From the NCBI RefSeq assembly GCF_033118175.1, contig NC_083697.1, forward strand, positions 20,558,001-20,622,000: DNA of 64,000 nt, in the 5' to 3' direction. Position 1 is the first letter of the stretch. Every line of letters begins with the position of its first letter. Source of the stretch: Dama dama. Lineage: Eukaryota > Chordata > Mammalia > Artiodactyla > Cervidae. Shown in pieces: positions 10,265 to 20,509 of this stretch. A model generated the notes under the pieces. It was not told the origin of the DNA, did not search any database, and was given only the letters and a program-made list of their open reading frames with translations. A program made the translations under genes and the position numbers.

Positions 10265-11652
10265 ACATTTCACAAGAAATGTCATGGAAATCAGTTAAAG
10301 AAAACACAATGAAAGCAAAATGCTCAGATTCTAATCTCAGATTATACATATGTTACCCAAGAATATACAGTGGAAAAGTCAGTCCCAGGGTTCTTATTTA
10401 TGTCGAGTCAAATATCTGGACAGTTGACCTAATTTTTCACTTTCCACTGGATTCTTTACACATTGTAGACATAACTGCGGTGTCTTGAATGATTTAGTTT
10501 CCTCGTTTTAAATCGTCTTTCGGCTTTGAGACTGGTGGAATACTCTAAAATAATGCATTTTGGAACAAGGCAGTTCTCCTGTGGTTGGAACCTGACCATT
10601 TGCAAAAAGAAGCCCCTTCCCAACTGTGAGCATCTTTGTTCTTTCCTCTGCTCGTATTTGCCCTGAGTCCTGCCGGTCAGGTTACCATTAATTGCCACTG
10701 GAGGGAGCTGTCGTATCAGGCAAATGATCTTTCTATAGATTCAAGGAGTAATTTCCCTGACTTGTAGCCATCTATTTGCTTAGCTATAATAGGTAATAAT
10801 TGTTGATTTCCTGCAATTTCAAAGTGCAATATTTTATCTTGGCTATGTTCCCTTTCTCTTGAAGTCTTCAGACATATTTTTCTTTTTTTAAAAAATTAAG
10901 GATGTTAATTTTGTTTTGATAATTTCCTGACATTCTTTAAGATTAGTTGAGAAATCCTGGAGTGTTGCAAATCAATACCAGTAATTACTAGTGTAGGTGT
11001 ATGAATGTTGCTGACGGGTGCTTTATACAACCTTAATAAGAAATGACATGATTTAAATTCTCCTTACACTGGGGACCATTTAGTGGTTTTCTGTTGCCTT
11101 GAGATAAATTGCAGAAATCATGTATTGAAACATAACTCAAGTTTTACTAATGTTTATATAGTGGAAACTCTGCCCAGGAAAATTAGTGTTATTTTTAACA
11201 CCATATCAGAAAGCTTATAGTTTATCTGAATAGCTACCTAGGTATGATTGTCTAGCATCTGTCTCTTTCTATCCAAAATCTACCTGTCTTAACTTCTACT
11301 GCTCTGTAATCACTTTTAATGGAAGATTTTTTTCATGAAAAAATATTACTTCTAAAAGCACCTACTAAATTATTCATTTTTTTAATTGCCAATATTGGAT
11401 GTAGAATCAGGATCTTAACCAAAGGCTAATAAAAGACTAAGCAGACCTATAAGTGGTATGTTATAGTTATTATTTCATTTATACTGTCATTAAGATATGA
11501 CCCACCTAGATAGAACCTTTCCTCTCCCTGTATTCTTTTCTTCTAGCTTCATTGTCCTTCTCTGTTTTCAAGAATGATGTCTCAGATCAGAGGCATAATC
11601 AAGGATTGACTTGCTAATTGTAATGTATAATTTTATATTCCCCTGATTGAAT
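10265..11652. other. unassigned DNA with a CTCF-like motif
   Basis: About 1.4 kb, mostly A/T-rich, without a gene or clear repeat. CCACTGGAGGGAGCT at 10695-10709 resembles the CTCF core and lies outside any recognised SINE. Confidence 0.4.
10695..10709 (+). promoter_or_regulatory. CTCF-like motif
   Basis: CCACTGGAGGGAGCT is close to the CTCF zinc-finger core (CCASYAGRKGGCRS). It is a sequence match only; binding is not shown. Confidence 0.25.
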
Positions 11653-11667
11653 TGAACTGGAAATTTT
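11653..11667 (+). repeat. left TSD of the FTL pseudogene
   Basis: TGAACTGGAAATTTT, repeated exactly at 12548-12562. This 15-bp direct repeat is the signature of L1-mediated insertion. Confidence 0.95.
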
Positions 11668-12355
11668 TATCTGCAAATACCTTTATTGGTTCCATTTGGT
11701 CCAAGATTTGTGAGAGGGCTCCAGGGCGGTTAAAAAGCTGCTTAAGTGGCCACAGAGAGGGGCTTCAGGTAGAAGCCCTGACACCTGAGGGCTCCTCAAA
11801 GGCCTCGGAGCTTTGGAGGGTCCTGGTTGTGTTTGACCCTGAGCCTTTCAAAGAGAGACCACCCGGCCCAGCCTGGGGATCAGCCAGCCTGTAGAGGGTG
11901 ATCAGGTGGGCGCCCATCTTTTTAATGAGTTTCACCTGCTCATCTAGGATGTGGCTCTCCTGGAAGTCACATAGGTGGGGGTCTGCGTGGGCAGAACCCA
12001 GAGTGTGCAGACCCTAAAAGGGCCTGGTTCAGGTTCCTGTCCATGAGAATGCGGCTTCCACAGCGTCCTGGGTTTTACTTCACTCATCTGGAGGTGGCTT
12101 CTGCATGTCCTGGAAGATGTTGTTGCTGCCCCGCTGGTTTTGTGTTTTCAAGAGACTCTCAGCGCCCTGGTCCTTCTTCTTGGCCAATTCTTAGGAAAGG
12201 TGCCCCACGTGGTGGAAATAGAAGCTCAGAGAGAGGTAGGTGTAGGAGACTGCAGGTACAAGTTGACCAGGCGGTTGAGGGTGGCCTCCACCTGGGTGAA
12301 GTAATTCTGAGCAATTTGGGAGCTCGTGGTTGACTGGTAACAGGAAGCTAAGTTT

Positions 12356-12371
12356 AAAAAAAAAAAAAAAA
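12356..12371 (+). repeat. (A)16 tract inside the pseudogene 5' UTR
   Basis: A run of 16 A, T on the pseudogene strand, lies just upstream of the old start codon where the ferritin light chain 5' UTR has a short T-rich stretch. It is therefore a slippage expansion after insertion, not a poly(A) tail. Confidence 0.8.
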
Positions 12372-12485
12372 GGTGTTGGCCTGTCCCGAGACGGAGCATA
12401 GATGAGAGGATGGTTCAGAAGGTTGGACCTGGAAAAGAAGCTGAAGGGCGGTTGGCCCCTGCAGCAAGGGGCATGCCTGGGTCTG

Positions 12486-12517
12486 TGCCACCCAAACACT
12501 GTTCAAGCAAGAGACAG
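12486..12517 (-). promoter_or_regulatory. remnant of the FTL iron-responsive element
   Basis: The minus strand reads TCTTGCTTGAACAGTGTTTGG. The conserved CAGTGT loop (12496-12501) and the bulged C of TTGC are kept. In functional mRNAs this hairpin binds IRP1 and IRP2 to repress translation. One upper-stem position is G where the canonical hairpin has C, which gives a G:G mismatch, so the stem looks weakened. It sits in the 5' UTR part of the retrocopy, as in the parent mRNA. Confidence 0.85.
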
Positions 12518-12547
12518 ACGGTGGGACTGCTGAGCCCACTGCCAAAC

Positions 12548-12562
12548 TGAACTGGAAATTTT
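12548..12562 (+). repeat. right TSD of the FTL pseudogene
   Basis: Exact copy of 11653-11667 (TGAACTGGAAATTTT). It marks the 5' end of the inserted cDNA. Confidence 0.95.
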
Positions 12563-13974
12563 GTGATTTTGGATTACAAATGATTGTCACCATTCTCTAA
12601 ACATATTTTTCTAGGTTTTCTTTCTTATTCTTTCATCAATTAATGGTGAATTTTCAATAAAACTGTTCAATTAAAACATTTGAACATACATAGTGCAAAC
12701 ACACCATTTGTTCCTTTTTGATGTAAAGGCTTTTTATAAAATAGCAAAATCAGTTTTATGAACCAGGTTAGACAAATGCACCATTTCTTGTCTGTTGTTG
12801 ATTTTTCTTTTTTTAAAAATTTTTAATTGGAGGACAATTGCTTTACAATTGCTGATTCTTCTAGTTGCTTGTTTTCCTTAAAGAAGATGAAAAGAAATGA
12901 CTCTTTAATGTTAAAAGTTGTCAGGACACCTTCACAATGAATGAGTAAATTCTCATTTGAAAGGCATGTCTAGAAAATTTAAACACACATCTTGTGACCG
13001 TAATATCAGTTCCCTAGATTGTAGGGTAAAATAAAAACACATCTGCCCAACCCACTAATTCTTTTTTGACCTATTTATGCATCAGTTGCCACAGGTAACA
13101 TTTATCAAAAAGACAGTGGGATATATGGCCACAACGGGGTAGTTGTTGGACAGACCTAACATTGAACTCTAATTCCAGCTCTTAATTAGTTTAATTATAG
13201 ACAAGAAGAATCTAGAAAATCTGGAATGTCAATCCAAGGAACTTATACTTAACAGGACATACCTTAATAGGCATCACTGATGGATTCTTGAGACAAGTAG
13301 TCATACAATTGAAACATGTTTCTGTTTGTCTTTCCGGCAAGGTTCAAAGCGGAAGCCTACAGTTGTCGGGAAATAGGTCATAGTCTCTGCCATTGGGCAG
13401 AGAAACAGGTGATTTCTTCTCTTGCTCTTGTAGTAGAAGGTGAGGACTCTGTATCCTGCCAATACTACAAGAAAATTGTGAATGGAAAAGAAGGGATGGA
13501 TGTGAGAGACACTGTGGTGGTATCTAGGGTTTGGCGTCTGGCTGGGCATGGTGAGGAGATGGAGAAAGAATGACATAACAAAAGGTAAAGAGTGATGTAA
13601 ACCAGAAAAATGTTTGCACCTTCAGTTAAGAACCCATTGTAGACTCTGAAAAGTACAGCTTCAGTAGAGTAGAGAGGTTAATAGCTAAGTTGCCCCTCTT
13701 TCAACCTTCTTAGACTACTGCTGCTTAAACAGATTTTCACCTTTATGAGCAATCTATAATTTACAGTCATGGTTACATTAACACACTGTTCTCCAATTGT
13801 GTGTGTGTGTGTGATCATGATGCAAGGTCTTTTATTGTTTGTTAACTCTACAGGGTGGGGAATGTTGGAAAAGAAACACAGAGACAGATTTTACAATTGT
13901 TGGATTATAATATCAGTTGAATTTACATCGTTGCCAGGCTCTGTCCAGTGTTCTTGGTATGTTAGTTTTCTTGC
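12563..13974. other. mostly unassigned DNA
   Basis: About 1.4 kb without a recognisable gene. A short piece at about 12812-12860 ('tttttaattggaggacaatt') looks like a ruminant L1 3'-end scrap on the minus strand. A (GT)7 run lies at 13799-13812. Overlapping frames of 85 (13316-13573, plus) and 91 codons (13301-13576, minus) cover the same DNA and show no domain. Confidence 0.35.
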
Positions 13975-14290
13975 CTAAGCTAGAAAGACAGCAACTTGAG
14001 TATAAGGACATTTTAAGGACTTCTTGCTTCTTTGTTGTTACTCAGTATATTCAAGTAATGCTTGGCAAACAGTTCTAAATGGCTGTTGTTTGAATGTAGT
14101 AAACATACAGTGAAGGTCTTACATTCACCGTATCTCAGATCTACTTCACTGCAGGGTAATGAGCTGTATAATTACAGTGGCCATTGTAATTATTTGTACA
14201 AGTGTCTATTTCCCAATTAGGTTGTGAAGTCTTTGAAGACAAGATGGCATCTCATTCACTTTTTGAATATACAATGCCTCAAATCCACAG
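13975..14290 (+). mobile_element. L2 LINE 3'-end fragments
   Basis: Two weak matches to the L2 3' UTR: 13975-14100 ('cttggcaaacagttctaaat ... tgtttgaatg') and 14215-14290 ('gttgtgaagtctttgaagac ... catctcattcactttttgaa'). Both are diverged and their exact limits are unclear. Confidence 0.45.
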
Positions 14291-14523
14291 TGTCTGTTAT
14301 ATTTAACTAAATTTGAGTGTTCTTGTCCATCTTTCTCTTTTTTTCTGAGCCCATACTCTTGGCAGGGTTGTTCTTCAGCCATGAATTTTGGGGCAATGGA
14401 CTCTGGTTTCAAATTTCCTGTCTGACTTCATTTGTTTTCAACATATGCTAGGGATTCAATAGTTTATTGAACAAAGAAAGGTGTAGAGGCTACATTGCAA
14501 TTATCTTCTCTTCTTATGGCTAT

Positions 14524-14737
14524 GAAAAAGTGAAAGTGAAGTCGCTCAGTCATGTCCAACTCTGCGATCCCAAGGACTGTAGCCTACCAGGTTCCTCCAT
14601 CCATGGGATTTTCCAGGCAAGAGTATTGAAGTAGGTTGCCATTTCCTTCTCCAGGGGATCTTCCCGACCCAGAGATCAAACCCGGGTCTCCTGCATTGCA
14701 GATAGATGCTTTACAATATGAGCCACCAGGGAAACCC
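14524..14737 (-). mobile_element. Bov-tA SINE with 12-bp TSD
   Basis: Begins with the variant tail 'aaaagtgaaagtgaagtcgc' and ends at 'gagccaccagggaaacc'. A perfect duplication TCTTATGGCTAT flanks it at 14512-14523 and 14738-14749. The head carries several mutations ('tttacaatatgagcc'). Confidence 0.95.
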
Positions 14738-16046
14738 TCTTATGGCTATAAATATTACTAAATGGCCATCAAGTTGAAGGTAAACTCAGAAAGATATGTT
14801 TTTCTGTCCATTGAATATTCATTTGGTAATTAAGAAATTTTGCTCCATGATACAGATTTCAATATGGCCACACATAATTGATGCTATACTTTAATCTGAA
14901 AGGCCATTTAGGAGTTAGGTATGGAATGCTTTCCATTTGAGGACTCTCCTCCATAAAGATTCAGAGGATTAAGATTTAAAGATTTAAAACTCCTAGCTAA
15001 AGTTGCACATGACTCATACTCTGAAATGTTTTCCATTAGGAATAAAATTGATCTTATAGGACTTGGACTTCTTTTCTAAGTTGCTTTTTATTGCTTTCAA
15101 AAGTCACTAGTACTCCATTTTATTTTCATATGTCATTTTGTGCTAACAAACTTAAAAATGTATCCATACTATTATAAATGGCTAATAATCACTGAAGTGA
15201 CACTTCAAACAAAAAAAAAAAATGAGAATTAATTGCTTCTCAGTTCTTGCTAATCCTAAATACTAGCAAAAAGAATTGGTATGAGTGTGGGAAAAACTTA
15301 TGCCAAAATATACAACCTCAGTAAAACCAGAATAAATTGAGGAAAAGAAAGCTCATATCTTCATGTGGAAGGAATGGCAGCCTTTACCATCCACTTCTCT
15401 TTAATGACATCAGCCAGTTAGGAGCTGTCTTAAAGTTAGATTTTGAGAAAATGCAGCTGAATTAGGCTGTTTAATGGCCTGCAGGCAACCAGTTTTGTGA
15501 CTTAATTCAAGAAGGTAGAAATTGACCACTCAGTTTGGTGTGGTAATTAGATTCTTAACTGCTCTCTAAATATACCTATATTTAATTGAAGGTTTGTTGT
15601 CCCAGTCTACAAAACCCAAGAGTGTATAACTGGAGTTCTTAAATGTGAGAAAAATTGTATTTTCTCCCTCCATTTCTTTAAAATAACTCTCATTGAGATT
15701 AATGTAACTTTGCACTAGGGAAAGTTTTGCTGTCTTTTGGAAATGTATTTTTCTAAATGTTTCTATATTTAATCCTTTCATAACATGCCGTTTATCTTTA
15801 GCTTTGCTCGTAAGAAGTCACTTATATTTTTCTTAAGATTCTGAGACTTACCAGATCATAAAAATTCATAGAAAGCTGTTTGTCAGCTTTTAAAGTCCTG
15901 GCTTTGATTTTGGGAACTCTGTTTTTTTTCCATTTCTCATTAGCAGACTGATAAGACAGATATCTTATGATAACCACGTTGGGAAATTTTTTATTTACGT
16001 TATTTAAGATTGCACTGAATGTTTCTTTAAAAACGTTAATTACCTT

Positions 16047-16061
16047 AGCGCCATCTTGTGG
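16047..16061 (-). promoter_or_regulatory. CTCF-like motif
   Basis: The minus strand reads CCACAAGATGGCGCT, a near match to the CTCF core. It is the best such match I see outside SINEs in this window. Occupancy is not known. Confidence 0.4.
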
Positions 16062-16864
16062 ACCAATTGTGTTGTCTGTATGGATCAAACCCATTACATG
16101 TATTAAACTACAATTTTTTTTTGGTTATTTTGTTATGATGACGACCTTAAGCTTCTTTCAGTAAAATGGTAAAATTAATTCTTATATTCTCCTATATTTA
16201 CTCAAAAAATCCTACATATTCCATAGTTAGTTTTAGGAGGCAATCCAAAGGTTAACCTGATAAATCTGAGATTATCATAATAAATAATTCAAACCAAGAC
16301 CAGCCAGTAGAAACAGATGGTGCTTCTGGAAGAATCTGAAAATTTTCCACTCTTAAATGAACATAAACCTTCTGCTTGGAGCTGTGCAACTACGTGGACT
16401 TATGAGCACGCCTGTAAATCTGTGTCGTTACTTTTTTTTTTTGTGGTCTCGAGTCACATTCTTTTAATTTGATGCCTCTCAAGGTATGGGAAGCAGAGGC
16501 TAACTCAAAACACAAGAGAACAAGTTCTGGTTATTCTCAGTTTGTAGTGCTATCTTTCCTCTTTTTGTGATTGCTTCCTGCTTCTCTGTTTTGCATGTGA
16601 GACTATGTATTCCAGTAGAGGACAAAAGACACTTTAGTAAGCTTTTTATTATGCTTAAGCCTGGGTTTAACTCCCTAAATAACTGAATAGGCATATAATC
16701 CTATGGATTTCTTAAGATAGTGAGTTGGGTCTAGATGGATTACGACATTTTTTTTTTTCCCTGAGTCTTTTCAAATGACTAGCAACACTTCTGTGGACAA
16801 TTATGTTTGAGAGGTAGCATTGGTTTAGATGAATAATCTGAAGCAAAGAGAAAATAAATCTGCA

Positions 16865-16895
16865 AAAAAAGAAAGAAGGAAAGAAAGAAAAAGAA
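16865..16895 (+). repeat. (GAAA)n purine repeat
   Basis: Imperfect AAAG/GAAA tract of about 30 bp, a small microsatellite. Confidence 0.85.
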
Positions 16896-17189
16896 GTGAA
16901 TGCATATGGTAACACACTGTTTTGAGTCATTTGTTCACATTGATAGATTGATTTCTTTTGACTGATTTTTTTACCCAAAACACAAAACTGTTGGTAAAGC
17001 TGTAAAGTTAAATATGGTTGGTGAAGATGAGCTTGTCAAGAGCTTTTTAAAAGTAGAATAAGTCATTGACTCATCAGAGTTATGTTAGAGAACCATATGA
17101 AGTAATATATTAATTGTATATATAGTTGTTACTTTATTTATTGTTTTCAGTTTAATTAGTTTCAGTTTTTATTCTTAATTTTTTGTAAC

Positions 17190-17398
17190 TGGCCACCTTG
17201 TAACTCAGTCAGTGAAGAATCTGTCTGCAATGCAGGAGACCCGGGTTCAATTCCTGGGTCAGGAAGATCCCCTGGAGAAGGAAATGGCAACCCACTCCAG
17301 TATCCTTGCCTGGAGAATCCCATGGACAGAGGAGTCTGGCAGGCTACCGTCCATGGGGTCAGAAGAGGTGGACACGACTTAGCAACTAAACCACCCAC
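17190..17398 (+). mobile_element. Bov-tA SINE
   Basis: The head is diverged at its start ('ggccaccttgtaactcagtc') but intact at the B box ('gggttcaattcctggg'); the body and Bov-A end are near consensus ('ggcaacccactccagtatcc', 'gtggacacgacttagcaact'). Confidence 0.92.
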
Positions 17399-17504
17399 CA
17401 TCTCTTATTTTTTGTATAACTGAACAAATCATTTCTCCAGGAAATGGAATTACATAAATACACTGTCTGAATATTTATGTCCTAGTAATATACTGACATT
17501 AAAA

Positions 17505-17931
17505 ATTATAGTTGGGTTTACCAAATGCTGGCTAAGACGTAGGAAAATTGGAACACTCATACATTGCTGGTGGGGATGTAAAACGGTACAGCCATTTTGG
17601 AAAACAATTTGGCAGTTTCTTAAAAAAATTAAATGTCCAGCTATAATATGACCTTCTGGGCATTTATCCCAGAGAAATGAAAACTTCCATTCACAAAGAA
17701 ACCTGTGCATGATGTTTATAGCAGCTTTATGTATAATAGCCAAAAACTGGTGAAAACCCAGATTTCCTTCAACTGTTGAATGGTTAAACAGACTATGGTA
17801 CATCTATACCATACTACTCAATAATAAAGAAAACAAACTACTGATGTATGAAATAATTTAGATGAATCTTCAGAGAATTATGCTGAGTGAGAAAGACAGT
17901 CCCCAAAAGTTATGAATAGTATGATTCCAGC
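17505..17931 (+). mobile_element. L1 LINE 3' region, part 1 (interrupted by Tigger1)
   Basis: Plus-strand L1 sequence covering the end of ORF2 and start of the 3' UTR: 'cattgctggtggggatgtaa', 'gggcatttatcccagagaaa', 'atagcagctttatgtataat', 'gaattatgctgagtgagaaa'. It stops at 'atgattccagcc', where a DNA transposon begins, and resumes at about 18430. Confidence 0.85.
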
Positions 17932-17933
17932 CA

Positions 17934-18427
17934 CAGGCATACCAAGTTTTATTGTGCTTTGCTTACTGAACTTTGCAAATACTGCATTTTTTGGTTTCTT
18001 CTTCTTCTTCTTTTTTTAACAAATTGAAGGTTTGTGGCAAGTACATCAAGCAAGTCTACTGATGCCATTTTTTCCAACAGTAGTTGCTCACTTTGTATCT
18101 CTGTCACATTTTGGTAATCTTCACAATATTTCCAACTTTTCATTATTATTGTATTTGTTATGGTGATCTGTGATCCGTGATCTTTGATGTTACTTTGATC
18201 ATGTTTTTAAGGCTCAGATGATGGTTAGCATTTTTAGCAATGAAGGGTCTTTTAATTAAGGTGTTAAATTTTTTTAGACAATGCTATTGCACACTTAATA
18301 GACTACAGTATAGTGTAAACATAACATGCACTGGGGAGGCAAAAATTTAGTGTGACTTGCTTTATTGTGGTATTTGCTTTATTGCATAGTCTGGAACCGA
18401 AGCCACAGTATCACTGAGGTATGTCTG
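17934..18427. mobile_element. Tigger1-type DNA transposon (internally deleted)
   Basis: Begins CAGGCATACC and ends GTATGTCTG, the inverted termini of the Tigger1 (Tc1/mariner-like) family, and keeps the family-specific ends 'attgaaggtttgtggcaag', 'atagactacagtatagtgta' and 'ggctcagatgatggttagca'. The full element is over 2 kb and encodes a pogo-type transposase; only about 0.5 kb of the two ends remains, so this is a non-autonomous deletion copy. It lies inside an L1, so it is younger than that L1. The expected TA target duplication is not preserved. A CTT repeat run (17998-18014) has expanded inside. Confidence 0.88.
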
Positions 18428-18429
18428 TT

Positions 18430-18700
18430 CTTGAATGATGAAATTATGGAGGTGAATAGATTAGTAGTTGCGGTGACTTAACATTTGAGGAAAGACAGAG
18501 GAGAAGTGGGTGTAGCTATTAAAGGGCAACAGGAGAGATCCCTGTGGTAATGGAGATAGCCTGCATCTTGATTATATGAATTTAATCCTGGCTGTGATGT
18601 CTATGGTTTTCCAAGATGGTACCATTCGGGCAAAGTGTGTAAGTGATTTATGAGATCTCTCTCTGTTATTACCTACAGTCTACAGTCATATCAAAACAGA
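18430..18700 (+). mobile_element. L1 LINE 3' UTR, part 2
   Basis: Order matches an old L1 3' UTR ('ggtgaatagattagtagttg', 'catcttgattatatgaattt', 'ctggctgtgatgtctatggt') and continues the element cut at 17931. The end is hard to fix. Confidence 0.55.
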
Positions 18701-18889
18701 TGTTTAATTAAAAATATAAAGCAATGTTTACTAAAAGGTAACATCAATTCAGTGTTGAATTGATGAGTGCACACTCAGGATTGTTTCATAAATCATTCTA
18801 TTTTTTTAGCAAATAAATATGTATAAAATGTTACAGAAGCATTGTAAAACTTGAAAACAATTCAATATCATAAACAGTACAATGAATAA

Positions 18890-19062
18890 GTATACTATGG
18901 TTAGCCACATGTAAAATACTATACAGCAGTGAAAATTAATGAAAATAAGCTTCAGAATTGGTGAATCTCAATAACTTCGTGTTGAGTGAAATAAGCATAT
19001 CACAGAAGATAAGGTAAAGTATGAATCCATTTATGTAAACATAAAAATGTGATAAACTTTTC
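18890..19062 (+). mobile_element. L1 LINE 3' fragment
   Basis: 'gaataagtatactatggtta', 'atactatacagcagtgaaaa', 'gtgttgagtgaaataagcat' and 'gtatgaatccatttatgtaa' follow the order of the old L1 3' region. Diverged and short. Confidence 0.6.
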
Positions 19063-19075
19063 TATTTAAATTAAG

Positions 19076-19299
19076 TCCCATTACTTCCTGGCAAATAGTT
19101 GAGGAAAAATTGGAAACAGTGACAGACTATTTTCTTGGGCTCCAAAATCACTGCAGATGGTGACTGCAGCCATGAAATTAAAAGACGCTTGCTCCCTGGA
19201 AGAAAAGTTATGACAAACCTAGACAGTGTATTCAATAACAGAGACATCACTTTGCCGACAAAGATCCATATAGTTAAAGCTGTGACTTTTCCAGTAGTA
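19076..19299 (+). mobile_element. BovB LINE internal fragment
   Basis: Plus-strand BovB coding sequence: the frame from 19135 reads GSKITADGDCSHEIKRRLL and then RDITLPTKIHIVKAV, part of the conserved C-terminal segment of the BovB reverse transcriptase. Both the 5' part and the usual 3' end are missing, so it was trimmed after insertion. Confidence 0.85.
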
Positions 19300-19599
19300 A
19301 GCAGTCAACCAACTCTGAGTTAGCTGACTATGCTCTTCTATGTATCTAAGGAAACTGATTTTATTTTATCAAATAGTAGACTGGTGTTCAAGTTGTCACA
19401 AATTAAAACACAATTCTCAGTGAGCTTTTAATCTCAGAATTTAAAAAGGATCATGATATTTTCTTAGCAACTCAAAGACACTGTAGTATATACCTATTTA
19501 ATAGCATCGTGCTTGGTTGAACACATCCTTCCAACCATGGAGCATTTAATGGCTGTTTCTTAATACTACTTCCCTACAAGTTCAGCTTAATTTCATTTG
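19300..19599. other. unassigned DNA
   Basis: No gene or repeat recognised between the BovB scrap and the next L1 end. Confidence 0.4.
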
Positions 19600-19822
19600 G
19601 GATATTAACTAATACTGTGTGAAGCAGATAGCTGGTGGTAAGTTGTTATATAACACAAGGAGCCCAGGCCTGCGCTCTGTGACGACCTAGATAGGTGGGA
19701 TGAGGGGAGGGAGGTTCACGAAGGAGGGGATATCTGTATAATTAAGGCTAATTCACATTGTTGTATGGCAGAAACCAACACAGCATTGTAAAGCAATTCT
19801 CAAAAAAAAATAAAAAGTCATT
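19600..19822 (+). mobile_element. ruminant L1 3' UTR
   Basis: Diagnostic L1_BT-like 3' end: 'ctctgtgacgacctagatag', 'ggttcacgaaggaggggata', 'tggcagaaaccaacacagca', 'ttgtaaagcaattctc' and a short A-rich tail. 5' truncated to the last 220 bp or so. Confidence 0.82.
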
Positions 19823-20269
19823 TCAACACTGTATTGGGATCTTAAAAAATTTTTTTTAAATGTATTCTGTGTGCCAATATTGAGGAAAATTCTAAGACAA
19901 AAGAAGAAATGTCCCCAAATGGGTGGATTAGTTAGATAATTTTAGATAAATTATAATTATAAATTATAATTAGATAAATTAGTTAGCAAATTTAAAAAAA
20001 TTTGCTAAATTTCCTCATATATTTACAACACTTCCTAACTGACTCCACCCTTCACTGACGACAGACTTGATCTCTTTTAAAATATCTAATCTCTTCCTGA
20101 TTTATTGTTATAGACTCCTTGACAAGTGTTTTTGTTTGTTTGTTGTGACCCATGACTTTCCAAAAAGGGTGCATCTCTGGGAGCAGTGGTGCTATTGTAT
20201 TCAGAGCTGTTTTTCTTCACAAATGGTAATCCTATGATTCAAATTAGAAGAGTGAATATATATTCTGAT
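19823..20269. other. unassigned A/T-rich DNA
   Basis: Contains an imperfect palindromic A/T block at 19935-20010 (AAATTATAATTATAAATTATAA and repeats of TTAGATAAATTAG), probably simple-sequence drift. No gene seen. Confidence 0.4.
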
Positions 20270-20400
20270 ATTTCTATTCTCTATGTCTTATAGGATTTAT
20301 GAGATTAAATGAGTTAATATACACAAAATGCTGAGAATAGTGTCTGACACATACTAAGTGTTATATACCCCAGCCATTATTAATATTTATATTTGTTATT
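20270..20400 (+). mobile_element. MIR SINE fragment
   Basis: 'tgagattaaatgagttaata', 'gctgagaatagtgtctgaca' and 'catactaagtgttatata' match the 3' half of MIR, an ancient tRNA-derived mammalian SINE. Confidence 0.65.
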
Positions 20401-20509
20401 ATTTATGTTGTTTGCTTGGCTCAGTTCTTGGTGAATATTCCCTTGAAACCTCAGTAATTTTAACTCATTTTCAAGCATACTATTGTAATATCAGATATCC
20501 GTTTTAATT

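Larger units (their letters stand above)
11668..12547 (-). pseudogene. FTL: ferritin light chain processed pseudogene
   Basis: A reverse-transcribed copy of ferritin light chain mRNA, whose parent encodes the L subunit of the cytosolic iron-storage shell (about 175 residues). On the minus strand it shows 5' UTR (12547 to about 12328), coding-like sequence (12327 to about 11825), and 3' UTR ending in a match to the FTL end ('cttggaccaaatggaa' then AATAAA). Ferritin segments are split over frames: QNYFTQVEATLNRLVN, SYTYLSLSFYFHHVGHLS, HADPHLCDFQESHILDEQ, VKLIKKMGAHLITLYRLA. Lesions: start ATG is ACG (12325-12327); a frameshift near 12250; an in-frame deletion of about 21 bp after FYF; a stop at the Trp of the DEW motif (12080-12082); further stops and frameshifts; and loss of the normal stop. 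No introns are present, and a 15-bp TSD flanks it. The residues match the light chain better than the heavy chain. It is non-functional as a protein gene. Confidence 0.95.
14750..17189. other. long A/T-rich stretch without recognised genes
   Basis: About 2.4 kb with no gene and no repeat I can name. It contains an A run near 15211-15222, a T run at 16431-16441, a CTCF-like site at 16047-16061 and a purine repeat at 16865-16895. The short open frames are scattered over both strands and show no domain. Confidence 0.4.

Noticed and set aside
12191..12499. 102-codon minus-strand frame as an intact ferritin-like gene
   Set aside because: Only a short middle part (SYTYLSLSFYF) is ferritin in this frame. 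The start is untranslated sequence and the remaining ferritin segments lie in other frames after indels and stops.
13301..13576. Overlapping 91-codon minus and 85-codon plus frames as a gene
   Set aside because: They cover the same DNA on opposite strands, with no domain, no splice signals that make sense and no homologue I recognise.
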